Assembly: GCF_900102135.1 (NCBI RefSeq)
Contig: NZ_FMVJ01000007.1
Span: 1 to 64,000 of the forward strand
DNA length: 64,000 bases
From: Microvirga guangxiensis
Lineage (GTDB): Bacteria; Pseudomonadota; Alphaproteobacteria; Rhizobiales; Beijerinckiaceae
Direction: 5' to 3'
Under the pieces are notes generated by a model. The model saw nothing but the letters and a program-made list of their open reading frames with translations. It had not been told where the DNA came from and made no database searches. Both the position numbers and the translations under genes were made by a program. Below are positions 9,500 to 17,712 of the stretch, one piece after another (within the stretch, counting starts at the first letter, position 1; each line of letters starts with the position of its first letter).

Positions 9500-10285
9500 T
9501 TACCAGCTCGTCAGCACGGCGCCTTTGAACTTTTCTTCCACGAACTTCTTCACCTCGGGCGTGTGGTAGGATTCGACGAGGGCCTTCACCCACGGCTTGT
9601 CCTTGTCGGCGGTACGCACGGCGAGGATGTTCACGTAGGGCCCCTTGGGGTTCTCGCGGGTCAGCGCATCCTTCACTGGGTCGAGGCCAGCCTGCGTGGC
9701 GTAGTTGGTGTTGATGACGGCGGCATCGACGTCGTCGAGCACGCGCGGAGCCTGGGCTGCGTCGATCTCGGTGAACTTCAGGTTCTTGGTGTTCGCCGTG
9801 ATGTCGAGGATCGTCGGCTTGAAGCCCACGCCGTCCTTCAGCTTCAGCAGACCCTTGTCCTGGAGCAGCAGAAGCGCACGGCCTCCATTGGTCGGATCGT
9901 TCGGGATCGCGACGCTCGCGCCGTTCGGCAGCGCGTCGAACGCCTTGTGCTTCTTGGAGTAGACGCCGATCGGGAAGTTCACGGTCTGCGCGACGGTGTC
10001 GATCTTGTAGCCGCGGGCTTCCTTCTGGTTGTCCAGGTAAGGCTGATGCTGGAAGGAATTGGCCTCCAGCTCTCCCGAGGAAAGAGCCTCGTTCGGCACC
10101 ACGTAATCGGAGAATTCGACGATCTTCAGATCAAGGCCCTTTTGAGCCGCGATCGGCTTCACCGCTTCGAGGATCTGTGCGTGCGGGCCAGGCGTCACGC
10201 CGATGCGGATCGTTTGCGTCTGCGCGGCAGCGGGCAGGGCTGCGAGCGCGAGGAGGGCCGCGAGGCCCAGGTTCTTCAGGGACAT
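9500..10285 (-). CDS. metQ: Methionine ABC transporter binding protein MetQ (copy 1)
   Basis: This is a 261-residue NlpA/MetQ-family binding protein. The signal peptide ends near residue 21 (LPAAAQTQ) without a lipobox, so the protein is probably soluble in the periplasm. Family segments include IRIGVTPGPHAQILEAVKPIA, EFSDYVVPNEAL and FPIGVYSKKHK, plus AIPNDPTNGGRALLLLQ and the Asn-Thr-Asn-Tyr-Ala near residue 190 in the ligand pocket. It supplies methionine (or a related amino acid) to MetN-MetI. It lies downstream of a near-identical second copy (10400-11185) of the same length. AAGGAG precedes the ATG. Confidence 0.93.
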   Translation of the reverse strand: MSLKNLGLAALLALAALPAAAQTQTIRIGVTPGPHAQILEAVKPIAAQKGLDLKIVEFSDYVVPNEALSSGELEANSFQHQPYLDNQKEARGYKIDTVAQTVNFPIGVYSKKHKAFDALPNGASVAIPNDPTNGGRALLLLQDKGLLKLKDGVGFKPTILDITANTKNLKFTEIDAAQAPRVLDDVDAAVINTNYATQAGLDPVKDALTRENPKGPYVNILAVRTADKDKPWVKALVESYHTPEVKKFVEEKFKGAVLTSW

Positions 10286-10355
10286 GAGAGACTCCTTACA
10301 TAAGGTTCTGAACGACTTGGATGGATCCGGGGATGCATCCTGTGAGAGTGCAAAA

Positions 10356-10376
10356 TGCCGGGCGCGAGGCCCGGCA
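10356..10376 (-). terminator. Hairpin between the two metQ genes
   Basis: An 8-bp stem (10356-10363 with 10369-10376) is followed by TTTT on the minus strand. It lies after the upstream metQ and may partly terminate or set relative expression of the downstream copy. Confidence 0.65.
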
Positions 10377-10399
10377 CTATCTGAGAGAAAAGACGTGCT

Positions 10400-11185
10400 T
10401 TACCAGCTCGTGAGAACAGAGCCCTTGAACTGCTCTTCCACGAACTTCTTTACTTCCGGCGAGTGGTAGGATTCGAGAAGCGCCTTGACCCACGGCTTGT
10501 CCTTGTCCTCGGAGCGCACGGCGATGAGGTTTACATAAGGCCCCTTCGGATTTTCGCGAGCGATAGGGCCCTTTACCGGGTCGAGGCCGCCTGCCGTTGC
10601 ATAGTTGGTGTTGATGATCCCTGCATCCACGTCATCGAGCACGCGCGGTCCTTGAGCGGCCTCGATCTCGACGAACTTGATCTTCTTCGGGTTGTCCGTG
10701 ACGTCGATGGGAGTGGGCTTGAAGCCGACATTGTCCTTCAGCTTGATCAGGCCCTTGTCCTGGAGCAGCAGAAGCGCGCGGCCACCATTGGTGGGATCGT
10801 TCGGAATCGAGATCGTCGCACCGTTCGGCAGGGCCTCGAGGCTCTTGTGCTTCTTGGAATAGACCCCGATCGGGAAGTTCACGGTGAGGCCGACGCTTTC
10901 AATCTTGAAGCCACGATCGGCCACCTGATTGTCGAGGTAGGGCTGGTTCTGGAATGAGTTTGCCTCGATATCGCCCGATGCGAGGGCTGCATTCGGAACC
11001 ACGTAGTCGGAGAACTCGATGATCTTGATGTCGAGTCCTTTCTTGGCTGCGATGGGCTTCACAGCTTCAAGGATTTGCGCATGCGGACCCGGCGTGGCGC
11101 CGATGCGGACAACCTGTGTCTGTGCAGCGGCGGGCAGGGTAGCGAGGGAAAGAAGGGCGATGAGGCCCAGTTTCTTCAGGGACAT
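10400..11185 (-). CDS. metQ: Methionine ABC transporter binding protein MetQ (copy 2)
   Basis: This second 261-residue MetQ paralogue matches its neighbour residue for residue over most of its length (for example IRIGATPGPHAQILEAVKPIA, IPNDPTNGGRALLLLQDKGL and both C-termini ending LTSW). Differences are scattered, which suggests an older tandem duplication rather than a recent one. It is the copy directly downstream of metI. The signal peptide ends about residue 21, no lipobox. Both copies probably serve the same MetN-MetI permease; differing ligand preference (for example D- versus L-methionine) is possible but unproven. Confidence 0.93.
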   Translation of the reverse strand: MSLKKLGLIALLSLATLPAAAQTQVVRIGATPGPHAQILEAVKPIAAKKGLDIKIIEFSDYVVPNAALASGDIEANSFQNQPYLDNQVADRGFKIESVGLTVNFPIGVYSKKHKSLEALPNGATISIPNDPTNGGRALLLLQDKGLIKLKDNVGFKPTPIDVTDNPKKIKFVEIEAAQGPRVLDDVDAGIINTNYATAGGLDPVKGPIARENPKGPYVNLIAVRSEDKDKPWVKALLESYHSPEVKKFVEEQFKGSVLTSW

Positions 11186-11221
11186 GCGGGGGCTCCTTGT
11201 GCGGGGTCCTGAGAGGCGAGA

Positions 11222-11887
11222 TCAACCGTGACGGATGCGCTTGTTGAGATGTCGGGCAAGGCGGTCGCCGATGCTCTGCACGGCCTGCACGAGCACGATG
11301 AGCACCACGACGACGGCAAGCATCATTTCAGGCATGAAGCGCTGGTATCCGTAGCGGATGCCGAGATCGCCCAGACCGCCGCCGCCGACCGCGCCCACCA
11401 TGGCCGAGAAGCCGAGCAGAGACACGATGGCGAGCGTGAGCCCCAGCACGATGCCGGGCAGGGCCTCGGGGATCAGAACCTTCAGCACGATCTGAAGCGG
11501 CGTTGCGCCGAAAGCGCGCGCTGCTTCCACGAGACCCTGATCCACCTCGCGGATAGCGCCCTCGATGAGGCGCGCAATGAAAGGAGCCGCCGCAATCGTC
11601 AGCGGCACGATGGCCGCGTTGGTGCCGATGGACGTGCCCGCGATCAGGCGGGTGAAGGGAATGATCGCGACGACGAGAATGATGAACGGCGTCGAGCGCG
11701 TGGCATTGACGACCACGCCGAGAATGCGGTTCACCCATGGTGCCGCGAACAGCTCGCCCTTGCCGCTGGTGGCGAGGAACACGCCGAGCGGAAGACCGAA
11801 CAGAGTGGCGATGAGCGCCGAGACGGCGACCATGTAGAGCGTCTCGCCAGTGGAATTGGCGATGAGGCGGATCATCTCAGGCGACAT
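11222..11887 (-). CDS. metI: Methionine ABC transporter permease MetI
   Basis: This 221-residue inner-membrane permease has about five helices. The family EAA coupling loop near residues 125-150 ([20 protein letters not shown] with the following LIPEALPG) contacts the MetN ATPase. The segment near residue 60 ([20 protein letters not shown]) is diagnostic of MetI/YaeE. Its start overlaps the metN stop by 11 bases, so the two are translationally coupled. The operon order on the minus strand is metN, metI, metQ, metQ. Confidence 0.95.
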   Translation of the reverse strand: MSPEMIRLIANSTGETLYMVAVSALIATLFGLPLGVFLATSGKGELFAAPWVNRILGVVVNATRSTPFIILVVAIIPFTRLIAGTSIGTNAAIVPLTIAAAPFIARLIEGAIREVDQGLVEAARAFGATPLQIVLKVLIPEALPGIVLGLTLAIVSLLGFSAMVGAVGGGGLGDLGIRYGYQRFMPEMMLAVVVVLIVLVQAVQSIGDRLARHLNKRIRHG

Positions 11888-12995
11888 GGCCGAGGACCTC
11901 CGTGTCGAGACCGTGTTTATTCAGGAAGTCGAGGGTTTTCAGCGATGCGTTTTCCGGCACGCTCACGACGAGCGTGCCGAAGGGACGACCTGCGATCTCA
12001 TCCACCGCACCTGAGAGGATGTTGGCCTCGATCCCTTGCTCGCGCGCTAGCTTCGCGAGAACCGGGTCCGTTGCATGCGGCCCGCGAAAGCCGATGCGGA
12101 TCACCGTCTGGCTGTTCGGCGAGGGCTCATGCGTCAATCGGCTCTGCACGTAAGGCGGCAGAACGCGGCCCGCTTCGTCGCCGAGGAACGAGCGCGTCAC
12201 TTCATGGTGCGGGCGCGTGAACACCTCGAACACGTCACCTTGCTCGACGATGCGCCCGCCTTCGATCACAGCGACTTCACGGGCAATGTTGCGGATCACC
12301 GCCATCTCATGGGTGATGAGCAGGATCGTGAGGCCAAGCTCGTCGTTGATCTTGGAGAGGAGGTCGAGAATGGAACGGGTCGTTTCGGGATCGAGCGCCG
12401 AGGTCGCCTCATCCGATAGGAGCACTTTCGGCTTGGTCGCAAGCGCGCGGGCAATGCCGACACGCTGCTTCTGACCGCCGGACAGCTCGGACGGATAACG
12501 GTTGCGCTTGTCGGTCAGGCCGACGAGAGCGAGGAGTTCCTCAACCCGCGCCTTGATCTCAGCCTTGTCGTAGCCGGCGACCTCGAGCGGCAGGGCAATG
12601 TTCTCCGCCGCCGTGCGGGAGGAGAGCAGGTTGAAATGCTGGAAGATCATGCCGATGGAGCGGCGGGCATGGCGCAAGGCCGATTCAGGCAGGGCCGCGA
12701 TGTTCGCGCCATCCACGATCACCTTGCCGGAGGAGGGCTTCTCCAACCCATTCACGAGGCGAATCAGGGTGGACTTGCCAGCGCCCGAACGGCCGATTAC
12801 GCCGAGGATGGAGCCTTGCGGTACGGCAAGGTCGATCTCCTGCAGAGCTGTGACGGGCTGGCCGTCCCGGCCTGGAAAAGTCTTGGAGATCTTTTCCAGG
12901 CGCACGATCGGCTCAGCCGGGATGAGGCGCTGGGTCGGCTGGTCGCCAAAATATCCGAGAGGGGCGTTCATAGGGTCGCTTTGAGGTCGTCTCAT
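11877..12995 (-). CDS. metN: Methionine ABC transporter ATPase MetN
   Basis: This 372-residue protein couples ATP hydrolysis to methionine import. The ATPase domain shows Walker [10 protein letters not shown], signature [15 protein letters not shown] and Walker [14 protein letters not shown]. The C-terminal NIL domain (about residues 295-372) is the site that binds methionine for trans-inhibition in E. coli MetN. The start may be 12995 or the ATG at 12971 (MNAPLGYF); neither has a strong ribosome site. The 248-bp gap to the divergent ABC gene shows no recognisable SAM-II riboswitch. It contains a TTGACA hexamer on this strand (about 13031-13036) and a TGTTCT-GA-AGAACA inverted repeat. Confidence 0.94.
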   Translation of the reverse strand: MRRPQSDPMNAPLGYFGDQPTQRLIPAEPIVRLEKISKTFPGRDGQPVTALQEIDLAVPQGSILGVIGRSGAGKSTLIRLVNGLEKPSSGKVIVDGANIAALPESALRHARRSIGMIFQHFNLLSSRTAAENIALPLEVAGYDKAEIKARVEELLALVGLTDKRNRYPSELSGGQKQRVGIARALATKPKVLLSDEATSALDPETTRSILDLLSKINDELGLTILLITHEMAVIRNIAREVAVIEGGRIVEQGDVFEVFTRPHHEVTRSFLGDEAGRVLPPYVQSRLTHEPSPNSQTVIRIGFRGPHATDPVLAKLAREQGIEANILSGAVDEIAGRPFGTLVVSVPENASLKTLDFLNKHGLDTEVLGHVA

Positions 12996-13063
12996 GAGTG
13001 GATATCACACATGGGGGATCGCGTTCTCTATGTCAACTGAATTGTTCTTTAAAAAGGATTGTG

Positions 13064-13077
13064 TGTTCTGAAGAACA
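13064..13077. promoter_or_regulatory. TGTTCT-N2-AGAACA inverted repeat upstream of metN
   Basis: A 6-bp inverted repeat with a 2-base centre sits in the divergent metN/ABC-exporter spacer. A half-site TGTTCT recurs at 13043-13048. It could be an operator, but no regulator can be assigned. Confidence 0.3.
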
Positions 13078-13243
13078 TCCTTGGGTGTGGAATACTTCCT
13101 TCCGCCTGTCTGCCGCGACATCACGAACCGGGGATTGCCTTCAGCTGCCGGACATTTCTCCTTGCTTTCGCCATGAGCACAGTTGATCGGGCTGCTCTAT
13201 GTTCCTATGGAGCCCTAGAGGGGTTCCCCGTCAGGAGACAAGA

Positions 13244-15340
13244 ATGATCAAGGCGAGCATTGCGCTGGCACTCATCGGTTTGGGCGTTTTGGCCGCGTCT
13301 CTTTCGGGAGCGCTCGAGGTTCCGTTCTACCTGCCGCTCTCAACCCTGGCCTTGGCTGGAATCCTGGTGATCGGCAGGGACATTCCGAAGTTCCTGCGCA
13401 TCTTTCTGGTGATGCTGGCTGCGACGCATGTGGTTCTGGTCCTGCTCATTCTCGGAGCTGTCCTGGGGGCGATCACCGGCGATTACACGGGTTATGTTCC
13501 ACCGCCTTCCGCCGCTCTTGGCGCAACGGCTTTCGGCGCCCTCATCTACGGCTTGTCCCATGTGCGCGTTATCCAAACCGTGTGCCGCATCACGGATCGC
13601 TACCTCGACTCTCAAGCCGACAGCGTCATCCGCATTCCGTTCATCGGTCTCGTGCGGGCACGTGAGGGAACCATCGGCACGTGGATGATCGCTGTCCTCA
13701 TCGCGATCAATCTTGCGCAGGTGGCCCTCAACGTTCGCCTCAGCTTCTTCTCTCGCGACATGTTCAATGCGCTCGAAGCCAAGGATGCGGCGGCCTTCTG
13801 GTATCAGCTCTTCGTCATCTTCACGCCGCTTGCAGGTGTGTTCGTCGCCATCGCATTGACGGAAGTGCTGCTCCAGAACGTGCTGACCATTCGCTGGCGC
13901 GCGTTCCTCAACACGTATTATGTCGGCGAATGGCTGGACAATGGGGCGCATTACCGGATGCAGCTCATGGGCCGCGGAGCCGACAACCCCGACCAGCGTA
14001 TCTCGGAAGATCTGCGCAAGTTCGTGGAGAGCACCTATTCCCTCTCCATCGGCTTGATGAACCAGGCTGCGACGCTCGTGTCCTTCGTCGCGATCCTCTG
14101 GACCATCTCGGCGGGTTTCACATTCCCGGGAACGAGCTATGAAGTGCCGGGCCTCCTGGTCTGGGTCTGCGCAGGCTATGCCATTCTCGGCACATGGGTT
14201 ACGCATCTCATCGGGCGTCCCTTGATCCCGCTCAACTTCGAGCAGGAGAGAGTGGAGGCGAACTACCGCTTCTCGCTGGCGCGCTTGCGTGAATATACGG
14301 AGCAGGTGGCGCTTCTCTCTGGCGAGACAGCCGAGAAGGAGGGATTGTCCCGCCGCTTCGGCCAGATCGTCGACAACTACATGCGGATCGTGGTCCGACT
14401 CATCAAGCTCAACAGCTTCACCGCCGCCTACTTCCAGGCCAACGTGGTGGTGCCCTACATCCTCACCGCTCCCTACTACTTCATCGGCAAGATCACCCTT
14501 GGACAGATGCAGCAGGTCGTAGGTGCATTCTCCCGGGTGGAATCGGCGCTCACCTACTTCATTCAGATCTACACCACGCTTGCCGACTATAAGGCGGTGC
14601 TCGACCGTCTCACGACCTTCGAGGGGGCCATTGCTTCCGCGCAGCGCGTGGGCGGTGAGAGCAAGCTGGCGATCACGCAGTCCGCCAGCCGTGAACTGCG
14701 CCTCAAGAATCTCAATGTCGGCCTGCCGGATGGCCGCACGCTCATGCATGCGGACGGACTTGCCTTCCGCCCGGGCGAACGCACGCTGATGACCGGCCCC
14801 TCAGGCTCCGGCAAGTCGACCCTGTTCCGGGCCATCGCGGGAATCTGGCCGTTCGGCGAGGGCGAGGTGCTGGTGCCGCAGGGCCAGAGCATGATGCTGC
14901 TGCCGCAAAGGCCCTACATCCCCATCGGCACCCTGCGCGAGGCCGTGGCTTATCCCTCCCACGGCGACACCTATAGCGATGCCGAGCTGGCCGCTGCCCT
15001 GCGCGCCGCAAAGCTCCCGCAGATTGCCGATAGGCTCGATGAGGAGCGTGCCTGGGGCCAGACTCTATCGCTCGGCGAGCAGCAGCGTCTCGCCGTTGCG
15101 CGCGCGCTTCTCGCCAAGCCCGATTGGCTGTTCCTGGACGAGGCGACGGCGGCCCTCGATGAGCCGACCGAGGCCGAGATCTACGAAGTGATCAAGCGGG
15201 AGCTGCCCCAGACGACCGTGGTCTCCATCGGTCACCGTTCGACGCTGATCGGCTATCACGACCGGCGCATCGACCTGAAGCGCGCCGAGAACGGTCTCTC
15301 GACCCCTGTGGACATGATGCAGCCGCAACCGGCTGAGTAA
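13244..15340 (+). CDS. BacA/SbmA-like ABC transporter, membrane and ATPase domains fused
   Basis: This protein has 698 residues from the ATG at 13244, which AGGAGA precedes. Three or four extra hydrophobic segments (residues 1-110) come before an SbmA/BacA-type membrane domain with NVRLSFFSRDMFNALEAKDA and a RWRAFLNTYYVGEWLDNGAHYRM segment. A C-terminal ATPase follows: Walker A GPSGSGKST near residue 518, signature LSLGEQQRLAVARALL, and Walker B WLFLDEATAALDEP near residue 630. It belongs to the YddA/Rv1819c-like subfamily. Related proteins import peptides or cobalamin or shape envelope fatty acids; the substrate is unknown here. The N-terminal hydrophobic extension is longer than usual. Confidence 0.88.
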   Translation: MIKASIALALIGLGVLAASLSGALEVPFYLPLSTLALAGILVIGRDIPKFLRIFLVMLAATHVVLVLLILGAVLGAITGDYTGYVPPPSAALGATAFGALIYGLSHVRVIQTVCRITDRYLDSQADSVIRIPFIGLVRAREGTIGTWMIAVLIAINLAQVALNVRLSFFSRDMFNALEAKDAAAFWYQLFVIFTPLAGVFVAIALTEVLLQNVLTIRWRAFLNTYYVGEWLDNGAHYRMQLMGRGADNPDQRISEDLRKFVESTYSLSIGLMNQAATLVSFVAILWTISAGFTFPGTSYEVPGLLVWVCAGYAILGTWVTHLIGRPLIPLNFEQERVEANYRFSLARLREYTEQVALLSGETAEKEGLSRRFGQIVDNYMRIVVRLIKLNSFTAAYFQANVVVPYILTAPYYFIGKITLGQMQQVVGAFSRVESALTYFIQIYTTLADYKAVLDRLTTFEGAIASAQRVGGESKLAITQSASRELRLKNLNVGLPDGRTLMHADGLAFRPGERTLMTGPSGSGKSTLFRAIAGIWPFGEGEVLVPQGQSMMLLPQRPYIPIGTLREAVAYPSHGDTYSDAELAAALRAAKLPQIADRLDEERAWGQTLSLGEQQRLAVARALLAKPDWLFLDEATAALDEPTEAEIYEVIKRELPQTTVVSIGHRSTLIGYHDRRIDLKRAENGLSTPVDMMQPQPAE

Positions 15341-15353
15341 CCAGTAACCACTG

Positions 15354-15435
15354 CGTCATCCCGGGGACCGCATGTCGAGAGTGAGGCTCTATTCTGCGAA
15401 CGATCCCGGATCGGCTGAGGCCGTCCGGGATGACG
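15354..15435. repeat. Palindromic intergenic repeat, copy 1 (short form)
   Basis: The element begins CGTCATCCCGG and ends CCGGGATGACG, so its two ends are inverted repeats. It is related to the copies at 18918-19017 and 21131-21234 but lacks roughly 20 bases after the left end. It sits just after the ABC gene stop and before a terminator. Confidence 0.8.
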
Positions 15436-15448
15436 ATGCAGCAAAAAC

Positions 15449-15477
15449 AAAAAGGCCGGCAGCGATGCCGGCCTTTT
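15449..15477. terminator. Bidirectional terminator
   Basis: A perfect 10-bp stem (15451-15460 with 15467-15476) carries A and T runs on both sides. It lies between the convergent ABC transporter and META-domain genes and can end both transcripts. Confidence 0.88.
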
Positions 15478-15495
15478 GCATGAGCAAGTCCACTC

Positions 15496-15978
15496 TTACA
15501 GCGAGCGCTCGAAGAGAAGCTCGCCGTTCTGGCTCTTGATGATCAGGTTGCGGCCCTGGATATCCCACTTGCCGGAGGTGCGCAGCGCCATCAGGAAGGC
15601 CTGCTCTGTCGCCATGGTGGCCTTGTCGCAGGTCTTCTTCGTCAAGGCGAAGGGAGCGACCGCGAGGCCCTGCTCACGAAGCGGGTAGGCCGTGGTGGAA
15701 TAGGTGTTGCAGCCGGAGAAGCCGGTTGCGCGGAGCTGGTCGTCGAGCTTGAAGCTCGGGCGCTCGATGCCGCCGAAGGGCTTGCCGTTCAGGCTCACCG
15801 CCACCCAGGACGACCCGAGAGGGAAGATCTTGCCCTGCGCGCCCGGCTGGGGAACCTTGGTGTCCACCTGTCGGGTCGGGCCGGCAGGCCGGCCGTAAGT
15901 TGCCGCCGATTGGGCATAGGCCACGGAAGCGGTGGTAGCGAAGGCCGCCAGAAGTGCTGCAAGTCGAAAGGCGCTCAT
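15496..15978 (-). CDS. Secreted META/HslJ-domain protein
   Basis: This 160-residue exported protein has a signal peptide ending about residue 22 (ASVAYAQ). The C-terminal ~110 residues fit the META (HslJ) domain: SSWVAVSLNGKPFGGIERPSF, then GFSGCNTYSTTAYPL with the Gly-Cys-Asn turn, followed by KTCDKATMATEQAFLMAL. The domain occurs in heat-induced HslJ and in surface proteins; its biochemical role is unknown. The two conserved Cys may form a disulphide. AGAGG precedes the ATG. It is transcribed convergently with the ABC transporter. Confidence 0.82.
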   Translation of the reverse strand: MSAFRLAALLAAFATTASVAYAQSAATYGRPAGPTRQVDTKVPQPGAQGKIFPLGSSWVAVSLNGKPFGGIERPSFKLDDQLRATGFSGCNTYSTTAYPLREQGLAVAPFALTKKTCDKATMATEQAFLMALRTSGKWDIQGRNLIIKSQNGELLFERSL

Positions 15979-16105
15979 CGAAACCTCTTCATCGTAGAAA
16001 CGCCGGAAACATAAGAGGCCTTGACTGAGGAAGCAACGCCCGCGTGATTTTAGTCCCGACAGCGGTCTATAATCACCTTAAAGTGAGCAACCGAGACAGA
16101 AGAAG

Positions 16106-16705
16106 CTATATAGAAGTTTTCAACCGGTAGGCAATTTCCTTCTGAAGATCGGGGTCGGTCTTTAGATCGAGGAGGGCTTGCCGTGCCTCCTTTCGGCGGG
16201 AGCGCGTGAGATTGCTGACGATCAAGACGCGCGAGGGGCCGTATCGGCGATCAGTGATAAGAGAAATCATCTTTGGCAGATCGTCCGCCGTCGCCATGCC
16301 GCTGAGCGCAGTCATCAACCCAGCTCGAAAGTCTTCGGCCAGTTCGGGCCACCGGTTGGTTACAAGTTCCCAAACCTTCTCCCATGCAAAGGCCCGAGCC
16401 TCTTTAACGGCGAGCGCGCGGGCGATGCCTTCGAGATTGCGGGGTGCGTATGGGCGATCCAGGTGGGCGGCAAGCACAGGAAGCGCAAATGGGTAGGGAG
16501 CAGGCATATTCACCAAGTCCCATACCGAATTCACGTTCACACCGGCTTTATGCAGGGCTGCGATCAGCGGGGCCTCATCATGGCGTAGATCCTCGCTAGT
16601 CGCGGCCCGCAGTTGCTCCATTTGGGCATGGCGGGCGACCCACTCGGGATCGGCGGCGAGTTGTTGCATCAGTTGCTGTGCTGTTGTGGGTGTCCGCTTC
16701 GGCAC
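16106..16705 (-). CDS. Uncharacterised alpha-helical (HEAT-like) protein
   Basis: This 199-residue cytosolic protein carries no motif I recognise. From about residue 30 it consists of amphipathic helices with regular spacing (DEAPLIAALHKAGVNVNSVW, ALPVLAAHLDRPYAPRNLEG, DLPKMISLITDRRYGPSR and ARQALLDLKTDPDLQKEIAY). This resembles HEAT/PBS-type repeats. A GTG at 16705 has AGGAA upstream; the frame is also open to a GTG at 16741 that would overlap the hisG stop by four bases. It is last in the hisZ-hisG direction and may be cotranscribed with them. Its role in histidine metabolism, if any, is unknown. Confidence 0.65.
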   Translation of the reverse strand: MPKRTPTTAQQLMQQLAADPEWVARHAQMEQLRAATSEDLRHDEAPLIAALHKAGVNVNSVWDLVNMPAPYPFALPVLAAHLDRPYAPRNLEGIARALAVKEARAFAWEKVWELVTNRWPELAEDFRAGLMTALSGMATADDLPKMISLITDRRYGPSRVLIVSNLTRSRRKEARQALLDLKTDPDLQKEIAYRLKTSI

Positions 16706-16737
16706 TCTGTGTTCCTGGGAGGGTTTGCCTGCAGGGC

Positions 16738-17712
16738 TCACCCGATCCGCTTCAGAAGCCTCTCAGTGAGGGCATTGGTCGGACGGAACAGGTAATCGAA
16801 GGTGCGCACGGTGATGTCCTGCGCGCCGATCCCCTGCAGGGCGGCCACGATATCGAACATCGCGGAGGCCGGGCAATGGAGCACCACCTCCCGGCCGAGT
16901 GCATTGCCGAAGGGCTGGACAGCGCCGAAATCCCGGGCAAGGGCAGTGAGGGCCTGTCCCTTGGCCGGATCGAGGGAGGCCCGGATCTCGCGGCTTTCCC
17001 GCGCTTCTTCCTCCGCTGCGATGCGGGTCAGAACGGCGGTTGCAGCCGCGCGGGCCCGCTCGGACCACGGCGCGCGGGCCGAAGCCACGAGATTGGCCTC
17101 TGAGCGCAGCATCACGCCGTCATCGAGGATCTTCAGAGCATTGGCGGCGAGGGTGGCACCGGTTGTGGTGATGTCCACGATCAGCTCTGCCGAGCCCGCT
17201 CCCGGCGCGCCTTCTGTCGCGCCCAGGCTCTCGACGATGCGATAATCGGCGATGCCTTTCTCGGCAAAGAAGCGGCGGGTGAGGTTCACGTATTTCGTGG
17301 CGACGCGCATCTTGCGGCCATGCCGGGCGCGAAGATCGGCGGCGACCTCATCGAGATCGGCCATATTGCGCACGTCGATCCAGGCCTGGGGCACGGCGAC
17401 CACCACATTGGCGTTGCCGAAGCCGAGCGGGGTGAGGATTTCAACCGCCTGGTCCGCATCGGCGATCTGCTCGCGGATCAGGTCCTCGCCGGTGATGCCG
17501 AGATGCGCCGCGCCCGTGGCGAGCTGGTTCACGATTTCGGAAGCCGACAGAAACGCCACCTCCACATCGGGCACACCTTTCAGAGTGCCGCGATAATCGC
17601 GCGCGCCGCGCGATTGGGAGAAGACGAGACCGGCGCGGGCGAAGAAAGCGGCCGCGTTCTCCTGCAGGCGGCCCTTGGAGGGCACCGCCAGGATGAGAGG
17701 GGAATCGGTCAT
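16738..17712 (-). CDS. hisG: ATP phosphoribosyltransferase catalytic subunit HisG
   Basis: HisG catalyses the first step of histidine synthesis, joining ATP and PRPP. The protein has 324 residues. The N-terminal catalytic part starts LILAVPSKGRLQENAAAFF and includes GITGEDLI and the PRPP loop region near IVDITTTGATLAANALKIL. The C-terminal ~75 residues (from about 250) look like an ACT-like HisG_C domain (REVVLHCPASAMFDIVAALQ, DITVRTFDYLFR). Short-form HisG proteins that use HisZ are usually 200-230 residues, so this is long for a HisZ partner. Its start overlaps the hisZ stop by one base (TGATG), indicating coupling. Confidence 0.95.
   Translation of the reverse strand: MTDSPLILAVPSKGRLQENAAAFFARAGLVFSQSRGARDYRGTLKGVPDVEVAFLSASEIVNQLATGAAHLGITGEDLIREQIADADQAVEILTPLGFGNANVVVAVPQAWIDVRNMADLDEVAADLRARHGRKMRVATKYVNLTRRFFAEKGIADYRIVESLGATEGAPGAGSAELIVDITTTGATLAANALKILDDGVMLRSEANLVASARAPWSERARAAATAVLTRIAAEEEARESREIRASLDPAKGQALTALARDFGAVQPFGNALGREVVLHCPASAMFDIVAALQGIGAQDITVRTFDYLFRPTNALTERLLKRIG

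Noticed and set aside
12996..13243. SAM riboswitch upstream of metN
   Set aside because: I looked for SAM-II-like elements and found none; only a short inverted repeat and a TTGACA hexamer are visible.
13340..14749. Minus-strand frame opposite the ABC transporter
   Set aside because: Antisense shadow; the plus-strand protein has clear Walker motifs and SbmA-like segments.
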